Shown here: piece by piece, positions 38,301-49,410 of the stretch
How the letters are laid out: each line of letters starts with the position of its first letter
Position numbering within the stretch: the first letter of the stretch is position 1
From: Ehretia macrophylla
Taxonomy: Eukaryota; Streptophyta; Magnoliopsida; Boraginales; Ehretiaceae
Reading direction: 5' to 3'
DNA length: 64,000 nucleotides
NCBI GenBank assembly: GCA_037974665.1
Contig: CM075767.1
Location: forward strand, 27,305,498 to 27,369,497
Position numbers and translations under genes: made by a program
Notes under the pieces: generated by a model
What the model saw: only the letters and a program-made list of their open reading frames with translations
Told to the model about the DNA's origin: nothing
Database searches by the model: none

Positions 38301-39164
38301 TTAGTTGCTTCAGACAGTTGCTTTGCGGACTGCTCTTGTTCTTACTGCTGTTTCCTATGCTTCCTGCTTCTGACTACTTGCCTTTCCCTCACTGTTACTG
38401 TTTTACCCGCTTGATATCCTGTTTTCCTTATCTTGTGCAATTAAAGGGAAGGAGACTGAAAAGCCCAAACTGAGCCTGGTGAGAGAATGCTTATCGATAC
38501 CGAAGCTGTTCCGCTCGTTCTTGTTTCAAGGGGGGATTTCGCTTCACTCTCCTTGAAGAAACCAAGTTTACGGTTACGTAGATGATAAACGACCTATACA
38601 AAGGTTTGTTTGTTGGAATCTTCTTCTGTTAGAATCTTTTGGGAGGCCTTGGTAGTCTCATATTATTTATAATCGTTTATAAAACTATTCCTACAAGGAA
38701 AGACCTCATTTCTTTCATCTAAAAGCTGGCTGGTGTCTTTTCATATTCATAAAAAAGGAAGACGTCGCTTTAAAGTTAAAGCAAGTCACCTAGGTTCTTA
38801 AGAAATATTTTTTTTGCTTTGTAAAGCCCTTGACTCGATCTTTAATTGATGTATAGCATTATTATTTATGTTTTAGAAATTCAATAAGTTTCTCAAGGAA
38901 TTAGAGAAAACCCGTGATAGGAGTTCTCGAGTTTTTTTTTTCTTTTATCATTTTTTTATTGGTTTACTCATGTAAACCATCCATATCTTTCTTGTTCCAC
39001 TAGCTAGGACCAAATTTGCAGATGTCCCTTTCGTTATTACTTATTTCTTTATGTCAAAGACCAGAAGCTGGAAACATCATTTTTTTTTCATTCTTTTCTT
39101 ATGAGGTCGTGTACAATAACCTTAACCGCACAAGCTTGGGCTGGGCCTACCTCCATCCCTAGAG
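35365..39164. other. Mitochondrial-type spacer, no recognised gene
   Basis: No mitochondrial gene or tRNA recognised. Several short open frames (36349-36621 plus, 36750-36941 minus, 37617-37886 minus) lack known motifs. The part 38700-39100 is rich in homopolymer T runs. The end leads into a group II domain V. Confidence 0.45.
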
Positions 39165-39198
39165 GAGCCGTATGAGGTGGAAGCTCCACGTACAGTTT
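39165..39198 (+). ncRNA. Orphan group II intron domain V
   Basis: The segment reads GAGCCGTATGAGG, then TGGAAGCTCCACGTACAGTTT, against the family form ending GTACGGTTC. The arms and GAAG-type loop are clear, with the G-to-A and C-to-T type changes expected of decay. It should mark the 3' end of a mitochondrial intron on the plus strand. About 100 nt further on, GTGTGAGACC at 39296 looks like a group II 5' splice start. I could not identify the exon that would lie between. Confidence 0.6.
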
Positions 39199-40158
39199 TG
39201 AAGTCGAGCCTTTCCAGCAATGGGGCCTAGGGACCGATATGATAATTGGTTTAGGTAGGGCGACCAACCTACTACGAGTACCTATAGGGATTAGTGTGTG
39301 AGACCGCGATCCACAAATTGACGCATGGGACTCACCCTTTACTTGGGAATAAAGAGAGGAAACATAGCATGTCACAAGAGCGGGGTGAGGTTTGGAATCT
39401 TACTGCGAGAGGGATGCCTCGCGAGCCGGGCTTTTAAAGATGAGGCCTTTGGGCGAAGCCAAGTCAATTTCGGGCCACCAAACCCTGCAACTGATGGGAA
39501 GGCCCATGGAGTAAATGGAAGCGTGTATGTTGTCACACTCCCTACCTTCCAAATGTGCCTAGAGGACGGGCCAGACGCAGTAGAGCGACAACCGGGAGCA
39601 GATTCCCAACCGGCAGGGGGACAGGAGACGGCCATCTCAAGGCACATCACTACCTACAAGCAACATTGGCGAGACCAAGGAAGGCAACCCAATTGGGAGT
39701 CAGAGGATCCATAGTACCTGTAGCCTCCCGGACTTCATATTCATCATTTTTGAAAGAGGGATCACTTTTCTACAACGGAAAAAAAATGGAGCATATTTGA
39801 CTCATCACAACCTAATGATACATCCAATACCAATGATCAGTGCCTAGAATGCATTGCTAGATCTCTGTTGAAGAAACCTATACAGGCAACAACGACCGCG
39901 GTTTGGACATCCGGAGCAAAAGCATACTAGGGTCAAAGTTTAGACTGCTCAAAGTAGTTCTACCCACAGAAAAGATCATCAGACAGGAGACAACCTACCT
40001 ATTTATTCCAGTCGAGAAGACTAGTAAAAAGAAAGATCAAGAATGTTGAATCTTTTTCAATCTTGTTGCCTTCGTTTTTTTTTTTAAATTTCTGTTTCTT
40101 TTCTATTTCACCAAAGTTTTTTTAGGGAAAGTCTTTTTTTTCCTGGGCCTTCACTTTC
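39199..40158 (+). other. Probable group II intron-derived DNA
   Basis: From GTGTGAG at 39296 the sequence is GC-richer than the surrounding spacer, as in domain I of mitochondrial group II introns. The 129-codon open frame at 39325-39714 has no recognised domain and is best seen as structured intron sequence read by chance. The stretch 40060-40150 is T-rich. Confidence 0.35.
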
Positions 40159-40230
40159 TTGCAAGATGCTTTGAACATTCAGGACTTTCTGAATTGGCTG
40201 CTTTTGTACATGGATATATTGCCTCTTTCC

Positions 40231-40623
40231 ATGGGGGGCGACGATACCGGCTCATCGAAGTGGCCACTTTTCGATCTCAATTTATCTCCTCCGCTAGATG
40301 AGGAAGCTAGCTCCCTTGAAGAAGAAAAGAGAAGGCTTGTCGACTTCAAAGAGTATAAGGAGGCGGATCGACACAACCTCAAGCTGGCGGAACGGATCAA
40401 GGAGATCCGCCAACGAGCAAAAGAAATCGATCAAGAAAGGGGACTCTGCCCCGATGATGTTGACTCCACGGCCGACTATGTGGCCAGCGGGGTCGATGAG
40501 CAGCCCCAAAACAAGCAACTACGCTTTCTGTCCAAGTTGAGGCAAAGCCTCGAAAACCCTAGCGACTTCGCCTGGCATCTCATCAAAGAAGAAATTAGAA
40601 GATGGCGACTTGGCAAAGACTAA
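40231..40623 (+). CDS. Open reading frame of unknown function, 130 codons
   Basis: The protein starts MGGDDTGSSKWPLFDLNLSP from the ATG at 40231; an upstream in-frame ATG at 40159 would add 24 mostly hydrophobic residues. The N-terminal part has a DLNLSPPL motif reminiscent of, but not proof of, an EAR-type repressor motif. The middle (about residues 30-75) is strongly charged and heptad-like, LEEEKRRLVDFKEYKEAD to RIKEIRQRAKEIDQER, and is probably a coiled coil. The end is basic. No membrane segment is seen in the shorter form. It stays open although all known genes nearby are broken. It lies about 140 bp upstream of nad1 exon b, in what should be the 3' half of nad1 intron 1. Similar ORFs may exist in plant mitochondrial genomes; I cannot confirm this. 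Confidence 0.45.
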   Translation: MGGDDTGSSKWPLFDLNLSPPLDEEASSLEEEKRRLVDFKEYKEADRHNLKLAERIKEIRQRAKEIDQERGLCPDDVDSTADYVASGVDEQPQNKQLRFLSKLRQSLENPSDFAWHLIKEEIRRWRLGKD

Positions 40624-40761
40624 TGGGTCAAGTTGGTCAGAGCAAGTTAGGTTGGGGTATAGAGCTATAAGCGCGGTGGGGGGTGATAGAGGATGTGCTC
40701 ATACGGTTCATAGAAGGATATGATCAATTTCTTGATTTTGGGAACTTTCACTCCTCTATAT

Positions 40762-41996
40762 TCAAAATATGCCTCTCTAGGAACTTTACGATCTGCAGCT
40801 CAAATGGTCCCTCTCTATATTGTGCGCCTTGTAAGTACGTTTGGATCCGCAAAGTAAATTGCTCGGATGTTCCCCTAACCCAACCCGGGAATGGACCGGA
40901 GGGAACCGCAAAATGGCCAATGTCCGCGTCTTGTCGCAATGCTCATTTTTTGTTGTAGGTCATAAGGCGGGCAACTTTATCTAATTAAGGGATGGGCCAC
41001 AGGGGTCCTGGTACTATCCAAGTACGAAGAACCTTGGAGGTGACTGCAATGAGTAGCAATCTCATTCATAGGCCTAAACGACGACCAAACACTCAAACAT
41101 GAGAGCAAGGGATAACCCAACGAATGGATGAGCTCAAAGGGGGAGGGGGGCCATAACCATGCCTTCAGAGAATTGGTGGTCTGAATCTTATCTGAACTCT
41201 GAGAATAACTGACTAAGCTGTGCCATGCCATAAGGGGTCATTCTTCAAATGGGACGGGGCTAAGGCTGACGGTTGTTTAAGGAGGTTGGGTGATAGATCG
41301 TCCATAGGAGTACTCCGGGACAAAAACCAAGGAAACAAAAGTGGAGCATACGACGATGTTGCCCGTTTTCATTTCGTGGAAGTTCCCGGGAGAGGAAAGG
41401 GTTGCAGATGATGGCGCGTTCTGCTTCAACTCTAGAGGGGGGCCCTGAAATCGTTTCTATTGGTTCGTGTGTGGCATCTGGAATAGATGAAGAAATACGG
41501 GCCACTTTTTCGGGACCTATTCTCTTAATAGGCAGCAAAGCGAAATAGGAAAGGGTCGAGCTGACTGATGAGTGCCTTTTAGCCTTTTTCTAAAGGCATT
41601 CATGTGGAGCTAACATGGCAGGCTACAAAAAAGTCTAAAAAAAAAACGTGAGACAGGACGGACGGTCAGAGGCCGCAGTAGGACTACCATAGGAAAGCCC
41701 GCCCCCTTTCTCCCATGTTGAGTCACAGGCAGTGCCTCGAAAAGCATGGACGAACCACATACAGGGAAACTTGCTCAAGTGGTTCTGGTCAGGGACCCCG
41801 GTATACTGTACTAATATGTGTAGGTCCCTGTAATTGGAGTGAGATTGTCATGGCGCAAAAGCAGATATAGTCTGGTATTCCCTTTTTCCCTGTATTAGTT
41901 ATGTTCTTTATTTCTTGTCTAGCAGAAACTAATTGAGCTCCGTTTGATCTCCAAGAAACGGAAGCTGAATCAGTTGCAGGCTATAATGTAGAATAT
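40762..41996 (+). pseudogene. nad1: nad1 exons b and c with intron 2, pseudogene
   Basis: Part of the gene for subunit 1 of respiratory complex I, a membrane protein of the proton-pumping arm. Exon b (40762-40821) reads [16 protein letters not shown] and is about 23 nt shorter than the usual 83 nt, with loss near the 3' end. Intron 2 starts GTGCG at 40822. Exon c (41805-41996) is exactly the usual 192 nt: TVLICVG, SEIVMAQKQI, GIPFFPVLVMFFISCLAETN, then TGA where the family has CGA (Arg), then APFDL to VAGYNVEY. Exons a, d and e, normally joined by trans-splicing, are not in the window. The copy is not functional. Confidence 0.88.
41752..41785 (+). ncRNA. Group II intron domain V (nad1 intron 2)
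   Basis: A 34-nt hairpin with GAACCAC and GTGGTTC arms and an AGGGAAACTT centre carrying a GAAA loop. The usual AGC triad at the base reads AAC. It lies 19 nt before exon c, matching the intron 2 end. Confidence 0.7.
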
Positions 41997-42235
41997 ACGC
42001 GGGATGCGATCCTTAATAGTTCACTATTGGTGGAAGCCAATGTCCCAGGGTCCCGGAGACTCATTCTAATTGAAACAAGGGGCGGGTCTTTACCAACTTC
42101 AAAATATTCGATTTTAGGGAAGCCAAAAAAGTGAGCGCCCCTACGCGAGCCTTATTGAAAAGGCCCCTTACTATAGATAGGGTACTAGAGTTGTTTTTTG
42201 ATTGCAGGGGCGCGTTAGTGTTTTACTAATAAGAT
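41997..42235 (+). other. 5' half of trans-spliced nad1 intron 3
   Basis: Sequence directly after exon c should be the 5' half of the trans-splicing intron between exons c and d. Its first bases read ACGCGGG, where a G-initial splice start would be expected. The exon frame runs on as ARDAIL-like residues, a known effect of reading into this intron in plants, and is not nad1 coding sequence. The right boundary is arbitrary. Confidence 0.5.
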
Positions 42236-42769
42236 AAAAGGGCTTTTCTTGCTTGTTTAGTCTTGTTGAGTAAAGTCTTGCTTTTTGATAGGAGTAGGTG
42301 CTTGCTAGGGCACTCTTCATTCTTCATTTGAAACTAATGAGTGTCGGGATGAGGGTTTCTGCCTTGTTATCAAAAAGGGAGTTGGGTAAAGCAAACTCCC
42401 TCTTTGGAGGAGAACGGGCTTAGTCAAGTAGAACTGGTTTGCGCTACTTGATGCTCTGATCGAAAACAAATCAGTGGGGCCATGCCGGTATGACTGAATA
42501 TGGAAGGATCCTTGGGAACCATCACAAGTACGATCGGCTTATATTTGAACGAAAATGCCGTGTCGTCCAGCGGAGGCTGGAAGAAGGTGACTCGTACAAA
42601 CAGCTGACTCTTTTTCAATAGAAAAGAATAGCCAAACCAACCCAGTTGGCTGGTCAAATTCAGAGATCTTATCGGCTAGCAAACCGGAGACGGACAACCA
42701 CGGTCCTAACCTTACCAGCACCGGGGGTGTACTAATCAATGAACCCCCGAAACCTTCTTTCTTTTTTGA

Positions 42770-42990
42770 CAAAATCAACCAAGCCTAACCGGTCATGACA
42801 TGTTGTTGATATTGATTAAGTTGGAGGGACTTTCGCTGACTGAATCCATCCATAAACCTAGACCCCGGTCACCTTTGTAAGCAAAGCATCACGACAACAT
42901 CCAAAGGTGACCTTTGGATTCTTAAGTAGGGGGCAAGGAGGAGCATGTAGGAATGCCGACTACTACATAAGCCACTAGTAGCTGAGAGAA
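42770..42990. repeat. Dispersed repeat related to 12330-12885
   Basis: Shared phrases with the rpl2 intron are CTAACCGGTCATGACAT and ACTGAATCCAT (12345, 42785), and CGAC(C/T)ACTACATAAG followed by similar bases (12860, 42957). The order is the same but the gap between phrases is shorter here. The second phrase also resembles rpl2 coding sequence near 13948. Confidence 0.6.
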
Positions 42991-43974
42991 AGTGACCATC
43001 ACCTTGTATAGGTTGGGCGGAGCTCGAAGAAGCGAGCCCCTATTAGAGAAAGCCATTGTGCGCTAGCCTAGCTAACTAACGTTTTTCAGGTAGCTGTTAT
43101 GTTAGTTGTAGCACGTCTTCCCTCCTTCTCTCACTTAAAAAAGATTTAGCAGTATTTTCTTATGATGACCTGGTCGAGAGAGTACGATACATCGGTGTAA
43201 AAGGTTGAGTTGGATCAGTGAGATAAGACCGGTTGGAGTTCGCTAAGAGATTACGACTGCGAAAATGAGAGTTGGATTTACCTCTTGTATCAGTTCGTAT
43301 GCTACAAACTCCTTGGTATTCTATGGTGGCCTGCCCCGTGCTAAGTAAGTAAAAGCAGGTGAGAGGATTGAAGATGCTCGACCGATAGGGAGAGGAATGG
43401 TTTATGGGTTTTTCTTTTTTCCTGGCTTAGAAACGCGTCTTTAAGGATATGTGTTGCTCTTCACCTTAATGCTATACTTCAGCAGCTATGAACTAAGATG
43501 CTTCAGAAGAGAAGCTACATCCACTACCTGCATTCACCCTGACAGGCTAACCCGAGCTTACCCAGGGCCTTACCACCCGAACTTGCAAGACTAATGTCTA
43601 CTTATACCTTTGAGAGGTCCACTTATACTATTGAGAAAGTCTCTTAATTAATAAGGCCCCGGTTGTTATATAAGATTCAATTCAATCTAACAAGCGGAGG
43701 CTACTACAAGATCTTTATAAACCAAAGAAGCTAAGCCTACTTTACGTACTTCCGCACTAAGCAGGCAAGGCCAACTACATAAGCAAGAAGGCATCGCCTG
43801 CGGCTTCCAATCCAATAACAAGAAAAAGATGAAGAAGTAACATACTATACCTTACTTCCTTGTGCCCATAGCTTGACCTCCGCCACATGCACTGATGCCT
43901 TCCCTTCCTTGCAAAGCAAACCTATTTCTTGACGTCTTTTTGACAAGGCCACCCGTGAATTGAGAAAAGGGGAA

Positions 43975-44480
43975 TTATCCAGCATATAAGGTTTTTGTCA
44001 GCTCTCGTTGTGGCTCATCATCATCTAGAGGGACCCCTTGCACGGTGAATCGAAGAGAGGATTGGCATGTAGCAACCCGCACGTTGTTGAAGCGGGAGTG
44101 GCAAAATATATAGAAAAAACCTAAGGGTTGGTCAGCTGGCTTGTCATCCCGGCTAGATAGACGAGAATCTAGCCAAAAAGGCCAAATTCTTGGTTGCTTC
44201 ATATTATACCCGATCCCTTCTTCAATCTCGATGACGGTAGGACCGGACAAAAATGACAGAAAGAAAGATTCCCCTGTTCATAGAGTTCTCTTGCTTTCCA
44301 TTGTTCATCGAGTGCCTGGTCTTGTACTCGTTCATGTCGATACTTTAAAGATCTTAGATCCGGTGGAGATTGGTTGAGAAGAATGATGCCAACTAAGGAG
44401 ATGGGGACCGATTGATTGGCTTCCGTATCGAGATCAGTTTCTTTTATCAGTAGGTATGCTTCCCTAGCATCCGAAAACAT
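43975..44480 (-). other. Two overlapping open frames of unknown function
   Basis: Frames 44199-44480 (93 codons) and 43975-44250 (91 codons) overlap on the same strand. The first is acidic and charged, with DTEANQSVPISLVGIILL and YRHERVQDQALDEQWKAREL; the second has EEGIGYNMKQPRIWPFW and TVQGVPLDDDEPQRELTKTL. Composition looks more protein-like than neighbouring chance frames, but I do not recognise either and see no domain or signal peptide. Confidence 0.3.
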
Positions 44481-45650
44481 TGACTTCTCACTCCATAGGA
44501 TAGGGCAGCAGTTGGCTCTGGTTCATGCACTGTCTCCGCACAGATTAATGCCAGAGGATTCCCATTATCCATAAGATCATCCTCTACTACACAGACATCT
44601 GCTCATCCTTATGGCGGCATATGTCATGATTAAGACCATCCCATAGTCCAAAGGGATTGTCCTTATTTCCCTAAATTCAATTGAAAAAGAGGTATTCTGC
44701 ACTCACTTCCTTGGTCCTGACTGGTCTTTTCCTCTGGAAACTTTGTAAAAGTGCCTCCTAAAGGCTTCAACCGATGCCTTCAATCTCACCTAACTTGGTT
44801 CTAGTGTTGTGACTAGCACTTTACCAAATCTATCAATTCTTGTATTGGTTGCTTTTGAAAGAGCTGTTCTTTCAACTGCTCGTATTCATCCCTTCCCCAT
44901 AAGGGCAATCATTGCTTTCATTTGAATATTGGCCCTCGCGCATCACGACTAGATTTGAGTCACTCATAGCTAGGGATTTCTATTTCATCAGGACCACTTC
45001 TCCTCTACTGAGCTCATCGCCCCTTTATATCCCTTGAGTGAGGTTGAGGTCAGAATTTTCTTATTAAAAGAAAAAAAAGAATCTATTTGACCTGAAGCTG
45101 ACCTTCACAGTCCAGGAACTTCTATTATTTAGAGGTAGCCCCTACCTCGATTTTCATGTCTTTTGCCCTTTATGATCTCTTGGCCTGCGCCTCAGCTTTC
45201 TGTACTATTGCTCTCTAAATGGACTATTTCTTTGGCAACAAACAATCAAAGTCAAACCTTTATGAAGACGAGCATACGATGTGACTTGAACCATGCCCTC
45301 ACTTCACGTCTTCTGACAACGGTTAGAACGTCAATGACAGTCGATTTATCCTCTGATTCCTATCGAGTTGCCCAAAGTCATTCTCTTCTTTTTGACTGTG
45401 CTCGTTAGGGCATTAAGCCTAAGGTCAATCTGACCCTTGCCGCTGGCTCCCCCTTGGTCTTTCTTTTGGCGTGACTGTTTTTCTATGAATATCCGGTGAT
45501 CAAGAAGAGAATGTCGTAATGGAATGGACGAGACCTATTCTCATCTCTTCCCCTCATCCATTTCCTAGTTTCTAAGCAACTGATGAATTTAGCTATGAGG
45601 GATTCCTCATCTCATACATCAGGGTCGAAACGAAAGAAGACAGGATAGAC

Positions 45651-48161
45651 TGTGATACCCCGAACCTGGCATATATATTCAATAGCATTTAAAGTTCATT
45701 TAAATTGCATTTTATTGACCTTTCACCTTCTTTGACCAAACTAGTTGACTTTTCATCTACATTGACCAACTAGGACAAGGTGGAAATTTTTGAAATGTTT
45801 AATAAAAGGCAAACTTGGGATTAGAAATAAAAAAATGCAATGTTAAGTTAGTCAAATTTTGGGTCAACTTTGGAGTTAAATCTGAACCAATTGGGGAAGA
45901 GTTAGGTAGCAAATTATATATGGTTGGAAAGCTCTATGAGTCTAGTTTCTGAGGCTTCAAACCGTTCATGAATTGGAGTTTTCTAGAAGAAGTTATGGCC
46001 GTTTTCGTAAGGTCGCGCATAGCTGTTTTGGTTTAGCGGGTTGACCGAATTTTGACCTTTGACTTCTTGTCATTTTTTTTTTCTAAAGAAGCAGAATGCA
46101 CACGAAAAAAACAGAGAAAAAAAAGCTTGAAACCATGAGGAAAAGAAGGAGAAAAAAAAAAGAAAATCTCAACTTCAAATCTTCGATTCTTCGCGTGGGC
46201 TTGTGCGGGGTGGTTTCCGAGGCACTCTATGAGGTTTTCCTAGCGTCTAGGAGCGTCTAAGGTGAGGGTTTTCACGCTTTTGTGCATTTAAATTCGAATT
46301 TGAATTTTGTATCAAATTTTTAGATTTGATATATAATGTGTTATAATGCCTGTAATTGCTTGATATAGCTTCCTTTGAGTTCGTAGAGCATTGTTTGATA
46401 GTTATTTAGCAATTTTTACGGTTGAAACGGCTTATTTGAAATTGGGGAAGAACATGAATAGTGAATTATGAATAGTAAACCCTAGAATCTCGGATTTCGA
46501 TCCGAATTGCAATTGATTGATTTGGATAGGTGCCATTAGTGATAGAAAGATAAAATGTGAAATAAAAACGGATCGGCCTTTGTTAAAATTGGAAATTAGA
46601 CAAAGAAACGTAAAGGGGCCGTTTGACCAAAAGTTGATCGTGCTCGAATTGAGTTGGGGGTTTCGTAATTGAGGGCATGGAAGCACTTTTGGCGCTGTTG
46701 TGGCGTTGATTGAATGACCGATTAGCATAGCTGTAGTTCAAACGCAGTAGGTGGACTTTTGGGTCTCGGGTGAGGAAGTGAAGTTTAGTGACATAGAAAC
46801 GTGCCTTGTAGTGCCTGAGTGAATGTAGTGAAATCGGTTTCCTAATTCCGTAGCTCGTTTGCTCGTAATTGTCCTTGGAAGTTGGGGTCGAATAATGATT
46901 TTTGTTGTTTTCGTGTTTGAACTGCCGTTACTTGTTTAATTGTTGTTATTGTTGCTTATTATTGCTTGTTATGCTTGAAAAGTTAGTTGAATGCTAGTAT
47001 TGATTGTGATTGCTTGTTATCTCGTTTGTTGTCACTAGTTTGTATTGTTGTGCTATCGCTCGTTATTGCCTTGTATCGAGTCTTGCATTGCATAGTGTCT
47101 CGCGCGTGAGTGATGGGCCTCTCTGGGTAGCCTCGGGTTGCCAGTGTTGGTTGCTCTAGCTCCGCTGCTATTCCCTCTTCTCGCTTGGGTTGCCTCCCAG
47201 GGAGATTTAGGTCGTAGATTGATGGATACTTCCGGGGTATTCCAAACTGGTGTTATAAGGTGAATGCGCGCTTATTGTCATCGTTGTCAACATCAAGCTC
47301 GAGATTGATGTATCGCTCGTAAAATGGTATGTTGCTCGTATGAGTGAACCATAGCCTTCAGAGTGTGGTATAACTTTGAATGGTTGTGTTAATGCTTTCA
47401 TTACTTGTTTATTGTATTGACTGTTTATATTGATTGCTTGCTTGTCAATTATGTTGCTTAACTGCCTTATTTGCATTGCACGAATTTCTTTTTCTCCACC
47501 TCGATATCTGTCTCGCCCTCACTGAGTATACGTGTTGTGTATACTCACTCCTCACCACCACATTTCAGGAATTGCCATGTTAGCTGGAAAGTTCGTGATT
47601 TCGTGAAAGTTCGTGCTTGAAGAGTCGTCTTGCGTGCCTATGTGGCTTGAGATGTCAAAGTTGTAAAGATGTATGCTTTTATGTATTGTATGTATTTAAT
47701 GTAAAAAAAAGATGTAATTTAAGTTTCATTAGCTTTTTGAAGTAGTTTGATAAGTTAGATTATGTATCTAGCTAATGTAGCTTAACTCCAATGCATGTTT
47801 GTAATGTCCAAAGGAAAAGAGTTAGAATGGTATGATAGTCTATTTTATGCAATAAGTTAGAATAGTTTAATTGGCAAGCATGAATGTACTTGTAAAAGAT
47901 GTGAAGAGGTAGGTTAGTCTGTAAACTGGAAATGTATATTGCTTGTGATTGCTTGTTGAGAGCAAGGCTCGGATGGCCTTGAGGTGGTTGAATGTTTGGA
48001 CATGGTATTGTCCACTTATATGCTGTCGCAGGTTTACTTTTCGCTTAGAAACAGGGGAGACTCCGTCCGTTTTCCCTGAAAATTATGCCCGGGTTTGGAA
48101 TTGGGTTGTGATTAGATTGATTGATAGAACTCCCGGTCTCGCGAGGGATCGGGGTGTTACA
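45651..48161 (+). repeat. Solo LTR on the opposite strand
   Basis: Runs from TGTGATACCCCGAACC to GGGGTGTTACA with a perfect 5-bp duplication TAGAC (45646-45650 and 48162-48166). No internal region. Its interior carries, in reverse, the same block as the other LTRs (about 47080-47250) and the GGAGACTCCGTCCG module at 48055. It belongs to the family of the 49.4-56.8 kb element but is more diverged, so probably older. It is the only LTR here reading on the plus strand. Confidence 0.9.
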
Positions 48162-49410
48162 TAGACTTTGAGACCTCAACTTGATTTGTTGATTGCTTCT
48201 TTGGTTGATTGATTCTTGAAGACAAGCATACAGACAGTGACAAAGTGACACAGGTCCATTTCTGCTTTCATTTCATTTCCAGCTAGTATGGTTGAACTTG
48301 GGTGGGACCCTTTCTTTCGACCCTGCCACCATTCCCTGAATGAGTGAATAACGGGTTCACTCCGGAACGGAACCTCTACTCGAGTTGGTTCAGTATTTGA
48401 CTTTGGGGCCTTGGTCTTCGAGCCTCTACCGATGCCTATTATGTTCCTTATAAGGCGATTGGTGTCAATAAAGGGAGAGGTTTGAATTGACTTCCTAACT
48501 TCCTTCTTACCGAAACTGACATCCCTAGTCTGAGGATAAGGATCTAAGGAAGATGGATAAAATCGGTTTTTATTTATAGAGGGAGACCTACAAAACGACA
48601 CACTAACTTAAACTCTTCTAGCCCATAACTCCTAACTAACCCTTAGGCGAGTGAAGGGACTTCCCATACGGGATCGGGGAGGCACGAGCGGGAGTAAGAA
48701 GAATCAGCTGCACATTCATCTTCCTCTAGAAATGTCAATTTCTTTTTCATTGCCATCTAGGATGAGAAGGAATTAGAACATTCAACTTCCTCAACAGTTA
48801 GCTTCTACCACTGTTACTTACTCCTCTTTTTATCTTAAAGAGATAGGGCTTTCAGGATTTTAAAAGAGAGAGGACATGCTCCATAGTAGAATCAGGAAGG
48901 GACGGAACTGATTGACTGATGGCAAGGCACTGATTACACTAGTATCATAGTCATGTATGTATTACGAGATTACGCCGATCGGAGAATGTCAGGTTCTTTC
49001 TCTAAGACTTTATTTATCTTCTCTATTGGTTTATGGGAAGTTTCTTACTGGTGAACCCTCGAGAACTATCTAAGATCTATTCTTTAGCCTTAGTAGTATA
49101 TGGGCTGTCAAGAGAAATGCATCTTTCCCTTTAGCATGGATAATCTAGCCAATTATCTTATTCTTATATATAGGCAATCCTAGTCTTTACTCGAAGGTTA
49201 GCCCTCTCTGCTAGCCTTGAGGAATGAGATAGTTTCACAACTTGGGATCCCCCCTAGAGAAGAGAGGCCGAACCTTTGTTGCACGGGTCAGGGATAGAAA
49301 GAAGAGTGTGACGACAGTTTCAGTTTGGGTCTAGACTAAGAGCTGGACGAACGGCTTGGCCTCCCCCTTGTGGAAAACATGGAAGGGTTTTGTCCATTTC
49401 AAGGGGTTGG
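48162..49410. other. Mitochondrial-type spacer
   Basis: No known gene. A 141-codon frame at 48176-48601 (-) is hydrophilic with no recognised domain. The stretch ends in GTTGG, the target site of the element to the right. Confidence 0.45.

Larger units (their letters stand above)
42236..45650. other. Mitochondrial-type spacer
   Basis: No known gene recognised apart from the unassigned minus-strand frames at 43975-44480. The part 42770-42990 shares phrases with the rpl2 intron (see 12330). GCTCGACCGATAGG near 43377 recurs near 1400. The right edge ends in TAGAC, the target site of the next solo LTR. Confidence 0.45.

Noticed and set aside
39325-39714. A 129-codon plus-strand frame
   Set aside because: It follows a group II splice-start-like site, overlaps an open frame on the other strand and shows no domain; it is more likely structured intron DNA.
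41997-42235. Apparent continuation of nad1 after exon c
   Set aside because: True nad1 continues with SSMGFALFFLGEY from exon d; the residues seen here come from reading into intron 3.
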